Source: an uncultured Coriobacteriaceae bacterium (GTDB taxonomy: Bacteria > Actinomycetota > Coriobacteriia > Coriobacteriales > Eggerthellaceae). Taken from it: a stretch of 7,559 nt of DNA. This document shows positions 6,463 through 7,559 of the stretch, in pieces. Position 1 is the first letter of the stretch. Each line of letters begins with the position of its first letter. The notes below the pieces were generated by a model. That model made no database searches, was not told the origin of the DNA, and worked only from the letters and a program-made list of their open reading frames with translations. The stretch is taken from assembly GCA_900554945.1 (NCBI GenBank), contig USJN01000067.1:1-7559 (forward strand), written 5' to 3'. Made by a program: the position numbers and the translations under genes.

Positions 6463-7559
6463 ATGGCATTGCCGCAGATAGACAGCTTGAAGACGCCCGA
6501 CGCGTCGCTTTCGCGTGCAGCGAGCCCGCGCAGGGGAAGGCTCCCCCTGGTAAACCTCCCCTTTGTTGCGGTCATCGTGTTGCTCGTGGGGTACGGCCTG
6601 CTTGTATGCTGGTCGTCCATCGAGGGGTCGACCGATACGACCTACAGCTTCACGCGTCAGCTCCTCTTCGCCGCGGTGGGTGGCGTCGTCATGGTTCTCA
6701 TGTGGCGGGTGGACTACCAGCGGTTCGCGAACGCGGTCATGCCGCTGTTCATCGTGAACATCGCGCTCATCTTATCTCCGCATATCCCGGGTCTCGGCAC
6801 CGACGCCGGCATGGGCGCCCAATCGTGGCTGAAGCTCGGCATTCAGGTGCAGCCGGGCGAGTTCGCGAAGGTTACGATTATCCTCATGGACGCGGCGCTC
6901 GTGGCGCGTTACGGCGGTCGTCTCGATGACCTGCGGGAATACCTGAAAGTCGTTTTCTTCATCCTGGTGCCTTTCTTGGCCATCATGACGCAACCCGACT
7001 TGGGCACGGGCCTTGTGTATCTTGCAATCGGCGCGATGGCGCTCGTTGCAGGCGGTGCGCGTCCGAAGTACCTGCTCATCACGCTGGCGCTGGGAATCGC
7101 GGCAATCGCGGCGGTGTTCGCGATTGATCAGCTCATCTACAACTCCACGGGCGAGTACAAGCTGCTCAAGCAGTACCAGCGCAACCGCCTGCTCGTGTTC
7201 CTCGACCAAGACGGCTCGAACACGTCGTCGTCAGGGTATAACCTCCAACAGGCGAAGATCGCCATCGGCTCGGGCGGACTTTTCGGAAAGGGCCTGCTCA
7301 ACGCCACACAGTCGGGGCATGGCTTTCTGCCCGAGGCGCAGACCGACTTCATCTTCTGCGTGCTTGCCGAGCAGTTCGGCTTCGTGGGGTCGATGGCCCT
7401 CCTCGCGCTCTACGGTGCGCTCATCTACGTGAGCATGCGCATCGCACGCAACTCGAACGACCTGTTCGGAACCTTGATAGTTATGTGTGTTGTCGGTATG
7501 TGGCTGTTCCAAATATTGGAGAATATCGGCATGGATTGCGGGCTTATGCCCATCACGGG
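6463..7559 (+). CDS. rodA: SEDS peptidoglycan polymerase RodA (3' partial)
   Basis: ATG 6463 opens a frame with no stop before the window ends, giving 365 residues; about 40-60 more are expected. It is a multi-span membrane glycosyltransferase that polymerises lipid II into glycan strands with PBP2. Visible motifs: WLKLGIQVQPGEFAK (Q130-P-G-E, where the usual form is QPSE), TQPDLGTGLVYLAIG (D179), GSGGLFGKGLLN, FLPEAQTDFIFCVLAEQFG with the aspartate required in SEDS enzymes (D295), and IGMDCGLMPITG at the edge, which normally leads into the last conserved loop. The N-terminal 30 residues are soluble and basic (SPRRGRLPL), so cytoplasmic. A GAGGTG ribosome-binding site at 6450-6455 supports the start, 19 bases after mrdA. 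FtsW is the alternative, but the operon context favours RodA. Confidence 0.93.
   Translation, partial: MALPQIDSLKTPDASLSRAASPRRGRLPLVNLPFVAVIVLLVGYGLLVCWSSIEGSTDTTYSFTRQLLFAAVGGVVMVLMWRVDYQRFANAVMPLFIVNIALILSPHIPGLGTDAGMGAQSWLKLGIQVQPGEFAKVTIILMDAALVARYGGRLDDLREYLKVVFFILVPFLAIMTQPDLGTGLVYLAIGAMALVAGGARPKYLLITLALGIAAIAAVFAIDQLIYNSTGEYKLLKQYQRNRLLVFLDQDGSNTSSSGYNLQQAKIAIGSGGLFGKGLLNATQSGHGFLPEAQTDFIFCVLAEQFGFVGSMALLALYGALIYVSMRIARNSNDLFGTLIVMCVVGMWLFQILENIGMDCGLMPIT

Noticed and set aside
5055..6620. A 521-codon open frame on the minus strand opposite mrdA
   Set aside because: It lies wholly opposite a well-supported PBP2 gene, has an Arg/His/Asp-rich composition typical of antisense frames in GC-rich DNA, and shows no recognisable domain.

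Overview
The window carries the end of a gene for a cell-surface protein, followed by the five genes of a rod-shape (elongasome) operon, all on the + strand. The DNA is GC-rich with strong G/C preference at third codon positions. The surface gene ends in a Gram-positive style wall-sorting tail (LDKTGD, hydrophobic stretch, RRRKSR). Together with GC-rich mreBCD-mrdA-rodA, this suggests a high-GC Gram-positive such as a gut Coriobacteriia/Eggerthellaceae relative, where LAKTGD-type tails are common. That placement is an inference, not a demonstrated identity.

Layout: (1) 1-1589, the 3' part of a secreted protein with a right-handed beta-helix-like region, two Cys-bearing repeats, a Ser/Pro/Asp stalk and a sorting-like tail; its true start lies before base 1. 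(2) 1590-1742, an intergenic region with a strong hairpin terminator (1617-1650), an extended -10 promoter (1689-1697), an imperfect inverted repeat just after it, and the mreB ribosome-binding site. (3) 1743-7559, mreB, mreC, mreD, mrdA (PBP2) and a SEDS gene (rodA), which runs off the right edge. Gaps between genes are 16 nt or a 1-nt overlap up to 19 nt, so they read as one transcription unit.

The five operon products act together. MreB filaments on the inner membrane face, with MreC and MreD, position and activate the RodA glycan polymerase and the PBP2 transpeptidase for lateral wall synthesis. All key catalytic motifs can be seen: the MreB nucleotide loops, PBP2 STFK/SCD/KTGT, and the RodA TDF aspartate.

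I found no mobile element, CRISPR array, RNA gene or evident new multi-gene system. The points most worth a second look are inside familiar proteins: an extra N-terminal membrane segment with a basic linker on PBP2, a Cys/Cys/His/Cys set beside its active site, an AAA run replacing the usual PPG before its catalytic serine, a poly-Ser tail on MreC, and a palindrome at the likely mreB transcription start.
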